A stretch of 64,000 bases of DNA from assembly GCA_045110675.1 (NCBI GenBank), contig JBGCGJ010000006.1, positions 186,001 through 250,000 on the forward strand, read 5' to 3'. Under the pieces are notes generated by a model. That model was not told the origin of the DNA and made no database searches. It saw only the letters and a program-made list of their open reading frames with translations. Within the stretch, counting starts at the first letter, position 1. Each line of letters starts with the position of its first letter. Of the stretch, positions 52,475-61,475 are shown piece by piece. This DNA comes from JBALVT01 sp045110675. GTDB taxonomy: Bacteria > Pseudomonadota > Gammaproteobacteria > Pseudomonadales > Halieaceae. Made by a program: the position numbers and the translations under genes.

Positions 52475-53965
52475 TTACGTTGTTAACGAACGCAGCAAGT
52501 TTTGGTAATCTTCGCGTATATCCGAGTTTGTTTCACGAAGTTCTTTGATTTTACGACATCCGTGAAGAACTGTCGTGTGATCTCTTCCCCCAAAGCTGTC
52601 GCCAATCTCTGGAAGGCTATGGTTTGTCAGTTCTTTCGACAGCGCCATGGCGACCTGTCGAGGCCTGGCCACAGATCGACTCCTTCTCCTCGACATCAAG
52701 TCCGCTACTTTAATCTTGTAATACTCTGCGACAGTTCGTTGAATATTGTCCATGCTCACCTGGCGATCCTGTAAAGCAAGCAGATCCTTGAGGCTATCTT
52801 TGATTAGGTCAATATCGATAGGTCGAGATGTGAAGTGGGCATTCGCTATCACTCTTTTTAGCGCGCCCTCAAGCTCTCGTACATTTGATCGAATCTTTTG
52901 GGCAATGAAGAAAGCGGATTCTGGTGGCAGCTCTATATTTGCCTGGCCGGCCTTTGTCATCAAAATCGCGACCCGGGTTTCCAACTCTGGGGGCTCTACA
53001 GCAACGGTCAACCCCCAGCCAAATCGAGATTTCAACCTCTCTTCCAAACCACTAATTTCCTTGGGATATCGATCACAGGTGAGGATCATCTGTTGACCCC
53101 CCTCCAACAGCGCATTGAAGGTGTGAAAAAACTCTTCCTGTGAGCGGTCCTTACGTGCAAAAAACTGAATGTCATCGATTAACAATGCATCTACCGATCG
53201 GTAATAGCGCTTAAAATCGGTAATCGCGTTGAGCTGCAAGGCTTTCACCATATCGGCAACAAACCGCTCAGAATGCAAGTAAACAACCTTGGCACGAGGG
53301 TTATGATCTTTTAATGCATTGCCGACAGCGTGCATCAAGTGGGTTTTACCTAACCCGACACCGCCATAAAGAAACAATGGGTTGTAAGACTCACCTGGGT
53401 TCTCCGCCACCTGTCGCGCAGCCGCCAGGGCTAGTTGATTGGATTTTCCCTCAACAAAATTATCGAAAACATAGTTTTCGACCAGATTATCCTTATGATT
53501 CAGAGATCCTGCGAGTTCAATCTCTCGACTAGGCTTTGCAACCAAATGCGTATCCTCCGGGGATACTGATGTTGGTAGCGCAGTGCGGCGCAGTGTTTGA
53601 ATATCAGCACTCTCGCCACTGACAACCCGACCAGAGACAACGGGAGAAATGCTCGCAGAAGCAAGTTGTCGAGCGGGCTGTTCTTCAATCGCTTCGTCTA
53701 CTGGCACAGTCGCAAGGGTCTTACCATTAGAAATTTCCAGAGATAAGGATAGCTTGGGCGTCGAATGGAATTCATTCACCAGCTCTACTATTCGCTCTGA
53801 ATACTTATCAGAAACAAAGTCTCTGATAAATCGGTTGGGCGCAAAGAGTGTTAGCAGTGAATCATCCTGATTGGCCTGGAGCGGTCTGATCCAAGTGTTA
53901 AATTGTTGTGATGGCAACTCATCTTGCAAGCGATCCATGCACTTTTGCCAAACGACTTCAGGCAA
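52475..53965 (-). CDS. dnaA: Chromosomal replication initiator DnaA
   Basis: 496 aa. Domain I 1-90 (VWQKCMDRLQDELPSQQFNTW), variable linker II to about 160, AAA+ domain III with Walker A GGVGLGKTH near 203 and DDIQFF Walker B, domain IV with the DnaA-box-binding signature GGRDHTTVLHGCRKI near 455. Starts with TTG at 53965 (AAGGGG eight bases upstream), matching the E. coli N-terminus; ATG at residue 10 would cut a conserved helix. Divergent from rpmH across the origin gap. Confidence 0.97.
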   Translation of the reverse strand: MPEVVWQKCMDRLQDELPSQQFNTWIRPLQANQDDSLLTLFAPNRFIRDFVSDKYSERIVELVNEFHSTPKLSLSLEISNGKTLATVPVDEAIEEQPARQLASASISPVVSGRVVSGESADIQTLRRTALPTSVSPEDTHLVAKPSREIELAGSLNHKDNLVENYVFDNFVEGKSNQLALAAARQVAENPGESYNPLFLYGGVGLGKTHLMHAVGNALKDHNPRAKVVYLHSERFVADMVKALQLNAITDFKRYYRSVDALLIDDIQFFARKDRSQEEFFHTFNALLEGGQQMILTCDRYPKEISGLEERLKSRFGWGLTVAVEPPELETRVAILMTKAGQANIELPPESAFFIAQKIRSNVRELEGALKRVIANAHFTSRPIDIDLIKDSLKDLLALQDRQVSMDNIQRTVAEYYKIKVADLMSRRRSRSVARPRQVAMALSKELTNHSLPEIGDSFGGRDHTTVLHGCRKIKELRETNSDIREDYQNLLRSLTT

Positions 53966-54087
53966 AATAATCCCCTTTCAGCTTGCCGAAGTAGCAAACC
54001 AGATAAAAATTAGTCAATTATAATAAACGTTTGTCTGTTATTGGTCTCGACCGACCAATTGACGCATCATACTCCCGAAGAACAGAG

Positions 54088-54096
54088 TTATCCACA
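54088..54096 (+). promoter_or_regulatory. DnaA box
   Basis: TTATCCACA, perfect consensus. Confidence 0.85.
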
Positions 54097-54206
54097 TTAT
54101 TTATCAAAAATTTAAAATATTTATTGTTCTTTATTTTCAATAGCTTAGAAAGTATTTGGACATTTTTTAATCATAGGAACAGCGTTTAATAGTGTATAAA
54201 ATAAAC

Positions 54207-54215
54207 TGTGGATAA
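54207..54215 (-). promoter_or_regulatory. DnaA box
   Basis: TGTGGATAA on the plus strand, i.e. perfect TTATCCACA on the minus strand. Confidence 0.85.
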
Positions 54216-54376
54216 CTTGTATATACCTTCTTCAAAGTATGTGGACTGATGGCTGAAAGTAGCGAATTTACTGCGTTTGTAAACTGCAAAATCTCCATCG
54301 TTTAGGCAGCTGGTATCACCTCACGACCAACCATTTTATGAGATAAATTAGAGCTAGAAAAAACCCCCAAAGCAGA

Positions 54377-54405
54377 TTGAATTAGTCCAAGGATTTCAAT
54401 AGAAT
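54377..54405 (+). promoter_or_regulatory. Candidate rpmH promoter
   Basis: TTGAAT (54377-54382), 17-base spacer, TAGAAT (54400-54405), 75 bases before the rpmH ATG. Confidence 0.6.
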
Positions 54406-54480
54406 ACAGCACCTTTTTTTGGGCTCTTGGCTGAGCAAGCAGCTTGACCGTCCCATAGTTACTTTATTTGGAAGAAGATC

Positions 54481-54615
54481 ATGAAGAGAACATTTCAGCC
54501 CAGCGTATTAAAGCGCAAGCGTACCCACGGCTTCCGCTCCCGTATGGCCACCAAAGGCGGACGCGCTGTTTTGAACCGTCGTCGCGCCAAGGGCCGCCAA
54601 AGCCTGTCAGCCTAA
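54481..54615 (+). CDS. rpmH: 50S ribosomal protein L34
   Basis: 44-aa very basic ribosomal protein: MKRTFQPSVLKRKRTHGF, then RSRMATKGGRAVLNRRRAKG and RQSLSA. Matches bacterial L34 nearly throughout. GAAGAAG ribosome site just before ATG. First gene of rpmH-rnpA-yidD-yidC, immediately right of the origin. Confidence 0.97.
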   Translation: MKRTFQPSVLKRKRTHGFRSRMATKGGRAVLNRRRAKGRQSLSA

Positions 54616-54630
54616 TGGGTCTTGCGCTGA

Positions 54631-55041
54631 GTGATCAGTGCAACTTCAAAAGCGTCATCAGACGCTTCGTTTAGCAAGCAAAAGCGCCTGCTCAATGCAC
54701 GTGACTACAGCCGGGTTTTCAACGGCGCCGAAGCTAGAGCCTCTCACAAACACCTGCTGTTATTGGCAAAGACAAATAACGAACCCGGGCATCGCCTGGG
54801 TTTAGTTATAGCCAAAAAAAATGTTCGATTAGCCGTTCAACGAAACCGTATAAAGCGTGTTGCCCGCGAGTTTTTTCGCAGCTTGCCAGAAGGTGAGAAC
54901 ACACTAGACGTTGTTTTGCTGACACGTAGAGGAATGGATCAGTTGGATAATGCCGAACTATCCTCTATATTGCGGCAGCAGTGGAAAAAGCTTGAACACC
55001 ACTGCAGCAAATTGAATTCATCTACACAACGAGATTCCTGA
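54631..55041 (+). CDS. rnpA: Ribonuclease P protein component
   Basis: 136-aa basic protein that binds the catalytic RNase P RNA and helps 5' processing of pre-tRNA. Seen: FSKQKRLLNARDYSRVF near 14, LGLVIAKKNVRLAVQRNRIKR (the RNR signature) near 56-77 and DVVLLTRRGMDQL. GTG start at 54631, 15 bases after rpmH. Its stop overlaps yidD (TGATG). Confidence 0.95.
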   Translation: MISATSKASSDASFSKQKRLLNARDYSRVFNGAEARASHKHLLLLAKTNNEPGHRLGLVIAKKNVRLAVQRNRIKRVAREFFRSLPEGENTLDVVLLTRRGMDQLDNAELSSILRQQWKKLEHHCSKLNSSTQRDS

Positions 55042-55268
55042 TGCGCCGCATAGCGATATTTTTGATCACCTGCTACAAAGCCATAATCAGCCCGTTCCTG
55101 GGTGACAATTGTCGCTTTTACCCCAGTTGTTCATCTTATGCGGTAGAAGCAATAACTACACACGGTGTATTAAAAGGGAGTTGGATGTCGGTCCGACGCC
55201 TAGCAAGATGCCATCCATGGCACGAGGGCGGAATTGATCCTGTACCCCCGTGCTCGCACTCAAATTAA
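55041..55268 (+). CDS. yidD: Membrane protein insertion efficiency factor YidD
   Basis: 75 aa. Amphipathic N-terminal helix, then YKAIISPFLGDNCRFYPSCSSYAVEAITTHG with the three conserved cysteines (middle part, about 13-43), and the RLARCHPWHEGGIDPVP tail. Works near YidC in inner-membrane protein insertion; always next to rnpA-yidC. Confidence 0.95.
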   Translation: MRRIAIFLITCYKAIISPFLGDNCRFYPSCSSYAVEAITTHGVLKGSWMSVRRLARCHPWHEGGIDPVPPCSHSN

Positions 55269-55286
55269 CCAACTGATTTTAAACTT

Positions 55287-56996
55287 ATGGACTTGCAACG
55301 CTCACTGCTGATAGGCGCCATCGCCGTACTCTCATTCATGCTACTTACTGAATGGCAAACGTTTAAAGACGAAAAAAGTACGATCGTCGCTGAATCGACA
55401 AACAGAATAATTTCTAACAACAATAACGTCGATACCATCTCTACTGATGTTCCACTGGAAATACCAAGCGAAAGTTTTTCGGAAGACGACATTCCTGTCG
55501 CCGAGGAAATTGTGAATCACAATGAAACACCAGAGACTGCCACCACGACTAACAGCGCAAGAATTATTCAAATTCATACAGATGTTCTCCAGATCGCAAT
55601 CGATTTGTCAGGCGGAGACATTATCGAAGCTGCGCTACCAGCATTTCTGGAGAAACTGGACAACCCGGATGTTCCATTCGTTTTGCTCGAACAAAATGAT
55701 AGAAGAATATATGTTGCACAAAGTGGTTTGATTGGAACCGACGGTATAGACAAGAAAGGCGAACGTGCTCTTTTCACCTCAACTAATAATGATTACAAGC
55801 TGAAAGAGGGAGAGGATAGTTTACAAGTCGATCTAAACTGGAAAAACGACTCTGGCGTATCAATAACAAAACGTTTTACCGTTGAACGCGGTGAATATTT
55901 GATAAAAGTAGAATACCTCATTAACAACGGCAGCAGCGCCCGTTGGCAAGGCAACTTATTTGGACAGATTAAGCGGGACAGCTCAGAAGATCCAGCATCG
56001 TCATCCAGCCAGGGGCTAACACCCTTCTTGGGCGCGGCTACCACCCAAGAAGACGATCGCTTTACCAAATTCGATTTTGACGATATGGCAGAAGAACCGT
56101 TCAAGGCTCAACTGCCTGCGGGTTGGATCGCAATGATTCAACATTATTTCCTAAGTGCATGGATACCCAATCCTGATCAAAGTCATATCTACAGCACTCG
56201 CGTGACAAAAAGTGGATTTAATATCGCTGGGTTTACCAGCCCTACTTTAATGCTCGATCCGGGCAACCAGGGTACTTTAAGTGCGCATTTTTATGCCGGC
56301 CCGAAAGATCAGTATCGTTTAAAAGAAATTTCTCCCTATCTTGAACTAAGTGTGGACTACGGATGGCTTTGGTGGATAGCACAGCCTTTATTCTGGTTAT
56401 TAACCAATATCTACTCTCTGGTTGGAAACTGGGGTTACGCGATTATATTGCTCACCGTTCTAATTAAAGCGGTCTTTTTTAAGTTGTCTGCTACCAGCTA
56501 TCGGTCAATGGCAAATATGCGCCGAGTACAACCGAAGATGACGGATATACGCGAGCAGTTTGCCGACGACAAACAAAAACAGTCCCAGGCAATGATGGAA
56601 CTGTATAAAAAAGAAAAGATCAATCCTATGGGCGGCTGCTTGCCAATACTGGTGCAGATGCCTGTTTTTATTGCTTTATATTGGACCTTGATGGAAAGCG
56701 TTGAATTGCGACACGCTCCCTTTATTTTATGGATTGACGATTTGTCCGTACTAGATCCCTACTTCGTGCTCCCTTTACTAATGGGAGCAAGTATGTGGTT
56801 CATGCAAAAACTGAACCCTCCGCCACCCGATCCTATGCAGGCCAAAATCATGCAGTGGATGCCGGTGATGTTCACATTTTTCTTCCTCTGGTTCCCGGCA
56901 GGATTAGTACTGTACTGGGTGATCAACAACCTGCTATCAATGGCCCAACAGTATGTCATCACACGTCAGATAGAATCAGCTGCTGAAAAAACCTGA
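55287..56996 (+). CDS. yidC: Membrane protein insertase YidC
   Basis: 569-aa inner-membrane insertase (E. coli 548). N-terminal membrane segment (about 5-22), a large periplasmic beta-sandwich domain (65-350) and the conserved C-terminal five-helix core from about 365: NWGYAIILLTVLIKAVFF, then the cytoplasmic hairpin MRRVQPKMTDIRE, GGCLPILVQMPVFIALYW and FPAGLVLYWVINNLLSMAQQ. Slightly long Ser/Thr/Glu-rich linker after the first helix. Confidence 0.97.
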   Translation: MDLQRSLLIGAIAVLSFMLLTEWQTFKDEKSTIVAESTNRIISNNNNVDTISTDVPLEIPSESFSEDDIPVAEEIVNHNETPETATTTNSARIIQIHTDVLQIAIDLSGGDIIEAALPAFLEKLDNPDVPFVLLEQNDRRIYVAQSGLIGTDGIDKKGERALFTSTNNDYKLKEGEDSLQVDLNWKNDSGVSITKRFTVERGEYLIKVEYLINNGSSARWQGNLFGQIKRDSSEDPASSSSQGLTPFLGAATTQEDDRFTKFDFDDMAEEPFKAQLPAGWIAMIQHYFLSAWIPNPDQSHIYSTRVTKSGFNIAGFTSPTLMLDPGNQGTLSAHFYAGPKDQYRLKEISPYLELSVDYGWLWWIAQPLFWLLTNIYSLVGNWGYAIILLTVLIKAVFFKLSATSYRSMANMRRVQPKMTDIREQFADDKQKQSQAMMELYKKEKINPMGGCLPILVQMPVFIALYWTLMESVELRHAPFILWIDDLSVLDPYFVLPLLMGASMWFMQKLNPPPPDPMQAKIMQWMPVMFTFFFLWFPAGLVLYWVINNLLSMAQQYVITRQIESAAEKT

Positions 56997-57045
56997 GCGT
57001 GATTAACGACAAACCCTGATCTATCCGTAGGGTTATACTAGGCCA

Positions 57046-58428
57046 ATGACCACTCTGACCTCTCTAGATGGCGACACTATCGTCGCCATAGCGACACCAC
57101 CCGGAAGAGGTGGCGTAGGGATAATTCGAATTTCCGGTGACAAATCGCACTCCATCGCAACCAACCTCACCGGTTTAGCTCCAGATCCTCGCACAGCACA
57201 TTTCACTCACTTCCGTGGCGAAAGCGAATCAAAGCTCGATTCCGGCATCACTCTTTTCTTTCCCGGCCCAGCCTCATTCACAGGCGAAGATGTTGTAGAG
57301 CTTCAGGCTCACGGCGGTCCGGTCATACTCGATCTATTAGTCCGAGAATGCTGCCGATTGGGAGCGAGGGTAGCGAAGCCAGGAGAGTTCTCAGAGCGAG
57401 CTTTCTTAAATGACAAAATCGACCTCGCACAAGCTGAAGCCATCGCAGACTTAATTAATAGCACGACATCTAACGCTGCATTAAACGCCAGCCGTTCTTT
57501 GCAGGGTGCTTTCTCAAACAAGATAGAGGGCCTAGTAAAATCTGTTACTGAACTACGAGTTTATGTAGAAGCTGCAATCGACTTCCCTGAAGAAGAAATA
57601 GATTTTATTGGTGATGGGGTGGTCAAAGCCAAGCTTGAACAGATCATTCATGAACTTGCAGGCGTCAAAAAGCAAGCAAAACAGGGAAGCCTAATTCGCG
57701 ACGGCATGAAACTGGTCATCGCGGGAAAACCCAACGCCGGAAAATCAAGTTTACTCAACGCATTGTCAGGACAAGACTCTGCTATCGTCACGCCCATCGA
57801 AGGTACTACAAGGGACGTACTGCACGAACACATACAAATTGATGGCATGCCTTTACACGTTGTCGACACGGCTGGGCTAAGAGACAGTGTGGATATTATT
57901 GAACAAGAAGGTGTTAGAAGAGCCAGGGAAGAAATAAAATCTGCCGATCGAATAGTCATTCTTGTCGATAGTAGCGAAGACATCCCGACAGATACGGATT
58001 TGTATAAGCTACTTAATAATAATGAAGAGAACGGCCTGGAAAAAATCCCTGTGACAGTAATCCACAATAAGTGTGATCTAAACAACGCGGCACCAGGCAT
58101 TGATCTAAGTGGCAAGTATCCAGTACTGCGTCTCTCAGCGAAGTTTGGTGACGGCATAGAATTTTTGAAAGAACACCTAAAAACAGTGATGGGCTACAAG
58201 CAAGAGCAGGATGGACAATTTAGCGCGAGACGAAGGCACCTACAGTCGCTTGATAGTGCATCTGTGTTTCTCAATACCGGGCTCGATCAGTTGTTGAGCA
58301 CTGGTGCCGGAGAACTACTTGCAGAAGACCTCAAACAGTGTCAAAACGCTTTGGGAGAGATTACTGGTGCCGTAACCAGTGACGAACTTTTAGGAGAGAT
58401 ATTCTCGAATTTCTGTATTGGGAAGTAG
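57046..58428 (+). CDS. mnmE: tRNA modification GTPase MnmE
   Basis: 460 aa. With MnmG makes the cmnm5 group on U34 of certain tRNAs. N-terminal folate-binding domain (ATPPGRGGVGIIRISG near 15), helical domain, inserted G domain with GKPNAGKSSLLNAL near 227, DTAGLRD near 274 and NKCDL, and the C-terminal CIGK cysteine motif at the very end. Partner gene mnmG starts 482 bases later. Confidence 0.97.
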   Translation: MTTLTSLDGDTIVAIATPPGRGGVGIIRISGDKSHSIATNLTGLAPDPRTAHFTHFRGESESKLDSGITLFFPGPASFTGEDVVELQAHGGPVILDLLVRECCRLGARVAKPGEFSERAFLNDKIDLAQAEAIADLINSTTSNAALNASRSLQGAFSNKIEGLVKSVTELRVYVEAAIDFPEEEIDFIGDGVVKAKLEQIIHELAGVKKQAKQGSLIRDGMKLVIAGKPNAGKSSLLNALSGQDSAIVTPIEGTTRDVLHEHIQIDGMPLHVVDTAGLRDSVDIIEQEGVRRAREEIKSADRIVILVDSSEDIPTDTDLYKLLNNNEENGLEKIPVTVIHNKCDLNNAAPGIDLSGKYPVLRLSAKFGDGIEFLKEHLKTVMGYKQEQDGQFSARRRHLQSLDSASVFLNTGLDQLLSTGAGELLAEDLKQCQNALGEITGAVTSDELLGEIFSNFCIGK

Positions 58429-58448
58429 ACTCGAAAAGTTATACAAAA

Positions 58449-58457
58449 TTATACACA
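58449..58457 (+). promoter_or_regulatory. DnaA box (TTATNCACA class)
   Basis: TTATACACA, the same sequence as E. coli oriC box R2. Confidence 0.6.
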
Positions 58458-58837
58458 GCTAATCCTCTTTCTATTAAGGAACAATAAATAAAATAAATTG
58501 AATTATTTTCCTGCGGATATAGGCTTCCCTGAAATGGAATAAAACAGGTATTAAAGGTGAATAACTTTGGAGGCAATTTCCAGGACAAATTCTATCCCCA
58601 GTAGAAGCCATGTTCTCCACAACTCAATAACGTCTTTACCAGTCTAAGTTCAGCTGTTTTCTACCTCTTTATCATTAGACTAAATAACTGATTATTATAG
58701 GAAAAAACCTCTTATCCAACGGCAACAGGTCCTTTAGTAATTACTACAACAATAATTCTATATATCTTTATCTATACATATATTATTTATTCATTAGATC
58801 TCTCTCGCAGTGGCGTAATTATTCATAGGAACATATT

Positions 58838-58866
58838 TTGTACAGCGGGCACTGTGCACGTATAAT
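58838..58866 (+). promoter_or_regulatory. mnmG promoter
   Basis: TTGTAC (58838-58843), exact 17-base spacer, TATAAT (58861-58866), 44 bases before the mnmG GTG. The spacer contains the palindrome GTGCAC. Confidence 0.8.
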
Positions 58867-58910
58867 CGCGCCCCCTTGTAGTATTTGGCAAAGCACAGAG
58901 GCACCACACG

Positions 58911-60812
58911 GTGGATTATCAGGATCAATTTGATGTGATCGTTATTGGCGGCGGACACGCTGGCACCGAGGCCTGTCTTGCCGCTGCCCGTCTGGGCTGC
59001 CAAACCCTATTGCTAACCCACAGCGTAGACACCCTCGGTCAAATGTCCTGCAATCCTGCTATCGGCGGTATCGGCAAAAGTCATTTGGTCAAAGAAATCG
59101 ACGCCCTTGGCGGAGCAATGGGTTTGGCAACAGATCGTGCTGGTATTCAATTTCGTACGCTGAATGCTAGGAAAGGTCCAGCTGTTAGGGCCACACGAGC
59201 GCAAGCCGACCGGGTTCTCTACAAAAACGCCATTCGCCAGATACTTGAAGCTCAAGAAAATTTGTTTATTTTTCAACAGTCTGTCGATGATCTTATTATG
59301 GAAAACGGCTGTGTTGCAGGTGCTGTGACGCAGATGGGTCTTCGCTTTCTCGCCCCAAGAGTGATACTAACCGCTGGTACCTTCCTGGGCGGTAAGATCC
59401 ATATCGGCCTGGAGAACAGTGCAGGTGGACGAGCTGGGGATCCACCCTCCATCGCTCTGGCAGACCGCCTTCGAGAAATGCCATTCAGGGTGGAGCGACT
59501 CAAAACGGGTACGCCCCCGCGAATTGATGCTCGAACGGTGAATTATGATTTACTGGAGCAGCAATGGGGAGACAATCCAGAGCCGGTAATGTCTTTCCTG
59601 GGTTCTGTGGATGACCATCCTGAGCAGCGCTGTTGCTGGATTACTTACACCAACGAAAAAACGCATGAGATTATTCGCGGCGGCCTCGACCGATCTCCGA
59701 TGTATTCTGGTGTCATTGAAGGTGTTGGTCCGCGCTATTGTCCGAGTGTGGAAGATAAGATCCATCGCTTTGCCGATAAGACCTCCCATCAAATATTTAT
59801 CGAACCAGAGGGGCTGACCACTAACGAGCTTTATCCCAACGGAATTTCAACCAGCTTGCCCTTCGATGTTCAATTTGAACTCGTTAGGTCGATAGTCGGG
59901 TTTGAAAATGCCCACATCACCCGGGCCGGCTATGCGATTGAGTACGATTTTTTTGATCCTCGAGACCTGAAAACCTCGCTTGAAACAAAGTCGGTTCCAG
60001 GGCTATATTTTGCTGGTCAAATTAACGGCACAACCGGTTATGAAGAAGCAGCGGCCCAGGGATTGTTGGCTGGTACAAATGCCGCCTTGGCAGTGAAAGA
60101 TGAACAACCTTGGTGTCCTCGTAGGGATGAGGCTTATATTGGCGTATTGGTGGATGACTTAATTACCATGGGTACACTGGAACCCTATCGAATGTTCACT
60201 TCACGGGCAGAATATCGCTTGATGCTGCGCGAAGACAATGCAGACTTACGCCTAACAGAGCACGGCCGAAACCTCGGTTTGGTTGGTGATGTTCGGTGGC
60301 AGCGTTTTAGTGAAAAACGTGAGGCGATAGCGAAAGAAACAGAACGTCTGGCGACCACCTGGATTCATCCAAACACAGAACAGTCTGAAGAGTTGGCCTC
60401 AAAACTAAAAGACCCGATTAGCAGGGAGTATTCGTTGGCTGATCTCTTAAAGCGGCCAGAGCTTGTGTACGAGGATGTTGCTGGCCTGAAAGGAGAGGCC
60501 ACTAGCGACGTGCAAGCAGCAGAGCAAGTTGCTATTCAAGCAAAATATGCAGGTTATATTGATCGTCAACAGGAAGAAATAGATCGCTTGCGCCGCTATG
60601 AGAATATGTTGTTGCCGGCTAATCTCGATTACGAAATCGTTTCCGGATTATCCAATGAAGTTAAGCAAAAGTTGGGTGATGCACGCCCGGAGACATTAGC
60701 CAGAGCGGGTCGAATACCCGGTGTAACACCTGCTGCCGTGTCTCTGTTGTTAGTCTATCTGAAAAAGAAAGGTGTGTTATCTCATCCAGACTCGTCTTTG
60801 AAAAGCGCTTGA
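58911..60812 (+). CDS. mnmG: tRNA uridine-34 carboxymethylaminomethyl synthase MnmG (GidA)
   Basis: 633-aa FAD enzyme that, with MnmE, modifies U34 of tRNA. FAD motif IGGGHAGTEACLAAARLG near 12, GMSCNPAIGG-type motif seen as MSCNPAIGGIGKSHLVKE near 44, RTLNARKGPAVRATRAQADR near 80 and the C-terminal helical MnmE-interaction domain. GTG start at 58911 with AGAGG nine bases upstream and a strong promoter. rsmG follows directly. Confidence 0.97.
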   Translation: MDYQDQFDVIVIGGGHAGTEACLAAARLGCQTLLLTHSVDTLGQMSCNPAIGGIGKSHLVKEIDALGGAMGLATDRAGIQFRTLNARKGPAVRATRAQADRVLYKNAIRQILEAQENLFIFQQSVDDLIMENGCVAGAVTQMGLRFLAPRVILTAGTFLGGKIHIGLENSAGGRAGDPPSIALADRLREMPFRVERLKTGTPPRIDARTVNYDLLEQQWGDNPEPVMSFLGSVDDHPEQRCCWITYTNEKTHEIIRGGLDRSPMYSGVIEGVGPRYCPSVEDKIHRFADKTSHQIFIEPEGLTTNELYPNGISTSLPFDVQFELVRSIVGFENAHITRAGYAIEYDFFDPRDLKTSLETKSVPGLYFAGQINGTTGYEEAAAQGLLAGTNAALAVKDEQPWCPRRDEAYIGVLVDDLITMGTLEPYRMFTSRAEYRLMLREDNADLRLTEHGRNLGLVGDVRWQRFSEKREAIAKETERLATTWIHPNTEQSEELASKLKDPISREYSLADLLKRPELVYEDVAGLKGEATSDVQAAEQVAIQAKYAGYIDRQQEEIDRLRRYENMLLPANLDYEIVSGLSNEVKQKLGDARPETLARAGRIPGVTPAAVSLLLVYLKKKGVLSHPDSSLKSA

Positions 60813-60813
60813 G

Positions 60814-61443
60814 TTGGACAGCGAACTCGAAAATGAACTGGTCCGTGGCAGTGAAACGATTGGCCTGGTGCTTGATGAAGCGCAAATCCGCTCTCTGCTT
60901 AAGTATCTAGTGCTGCTGGAGAAATGGAATAGAGCCTACAATTTGACGGCAATTAGAGATCCCAGGCAGATGGTTTCTCGACATTTGCTAGATAGTTTGG
61001 CGATTGCAGAGCATTGCAAAGGCGGTGTTTTGCTAGATGTGGGAACAGGAGCCGGACTGCCGGGTATTCCTTTGGCTATACTGTTTCCTGAGAGGCAGAT
61101 CCATCTGCTTGACAGTAATGGCAAAAAGACTCGCTTTCTTTTTCAGGTTAAGACTGATCTGGGCTTGCATAATGTAACAGTCCACAATGAGCGCGTAGAA
61201 GCGTTTGAGCCGGCGCAATTATTTGACTCTATTCTTTCTCGAGCTTTCGCTTCTTTGTTAGATATGGTTTCAAGTTGTCGCAACCACTTGGTAGCAGGAG
61301 GAAGTTTTCTTGCGATGAAGGGGGTTTTTCCTGAACAGGAACTTCGCGCCGTCGAAACCCTTTGTCGAGTTGAAGAGGTTTTTCCAATAGAAGTGCCCAG
61401 TTTGGACGAACCACGCCACCTGGTGGCGATGACGCTCCGCTAG
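60814..61443 (+). CDS. rsmG: 16S rRNA m7G527 methyltransferase
   Basis: 209-aa SAM methyltransferase (GidB; E. coli 207). Seen: LEKWNRAYNLTAIRDP near 36, HLLDSLAI, SAM motif LDVGTGAGLPGIPLAI near 74 and the SRAFASL block. TTG start one base after the mnmG stop; no better start gives family length. Probably co-transcribed and coupled with mnmG. Confidence 0.95.
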   Translation: MDSELENELVRGSETIGLVLDEAQIRSLLKYLVLLEKWNRAYNLTAIRDPRQMVSRHLLDSLAIAEHCKGGVLLDVGTGAGLPGIPLAILFPERQIHLLDSNGKKTRFLFQVKTDLGLHNVTVHNERVEAFEPAQLFDSILSRAFASLLDMVSSCRNHLVAGGSFLAMKGVFPEQELRAVETLCRVEEVFPIEVPSLDEPRHLVAMTLR

Positions 61444-61475
61444 CGCGGATTTATTTGAATCAGAGGCTTTGAGTA

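Larger units (their letters stand above)
53966..54480. other. Probable oriC: dnaA-rpmH intergenic region
   Basis: 515 AT-rich bases with perfect DnaA boxes in opposite orientation at 54088-54096 and 54207-54215, AT-only stretches between them (54097-54135) and the strand switch of gene direction. Only one GATC, so no Dam/SeqA-type cluster. Confidence 0.8.
58429..58910. other. AT-rich mnmE-mnmG gap; secondary origin-like region
   Basis: 482 very AT-rich bases without genes. Holds one TTATNCACA box (58449-58457), near-matches at 58439-58447, 58556-58564, 58613-58621 and 58712-58720, an AT-only run around 58741-58795 and the mnmG promoter at the right end. Confidence 0.6.
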
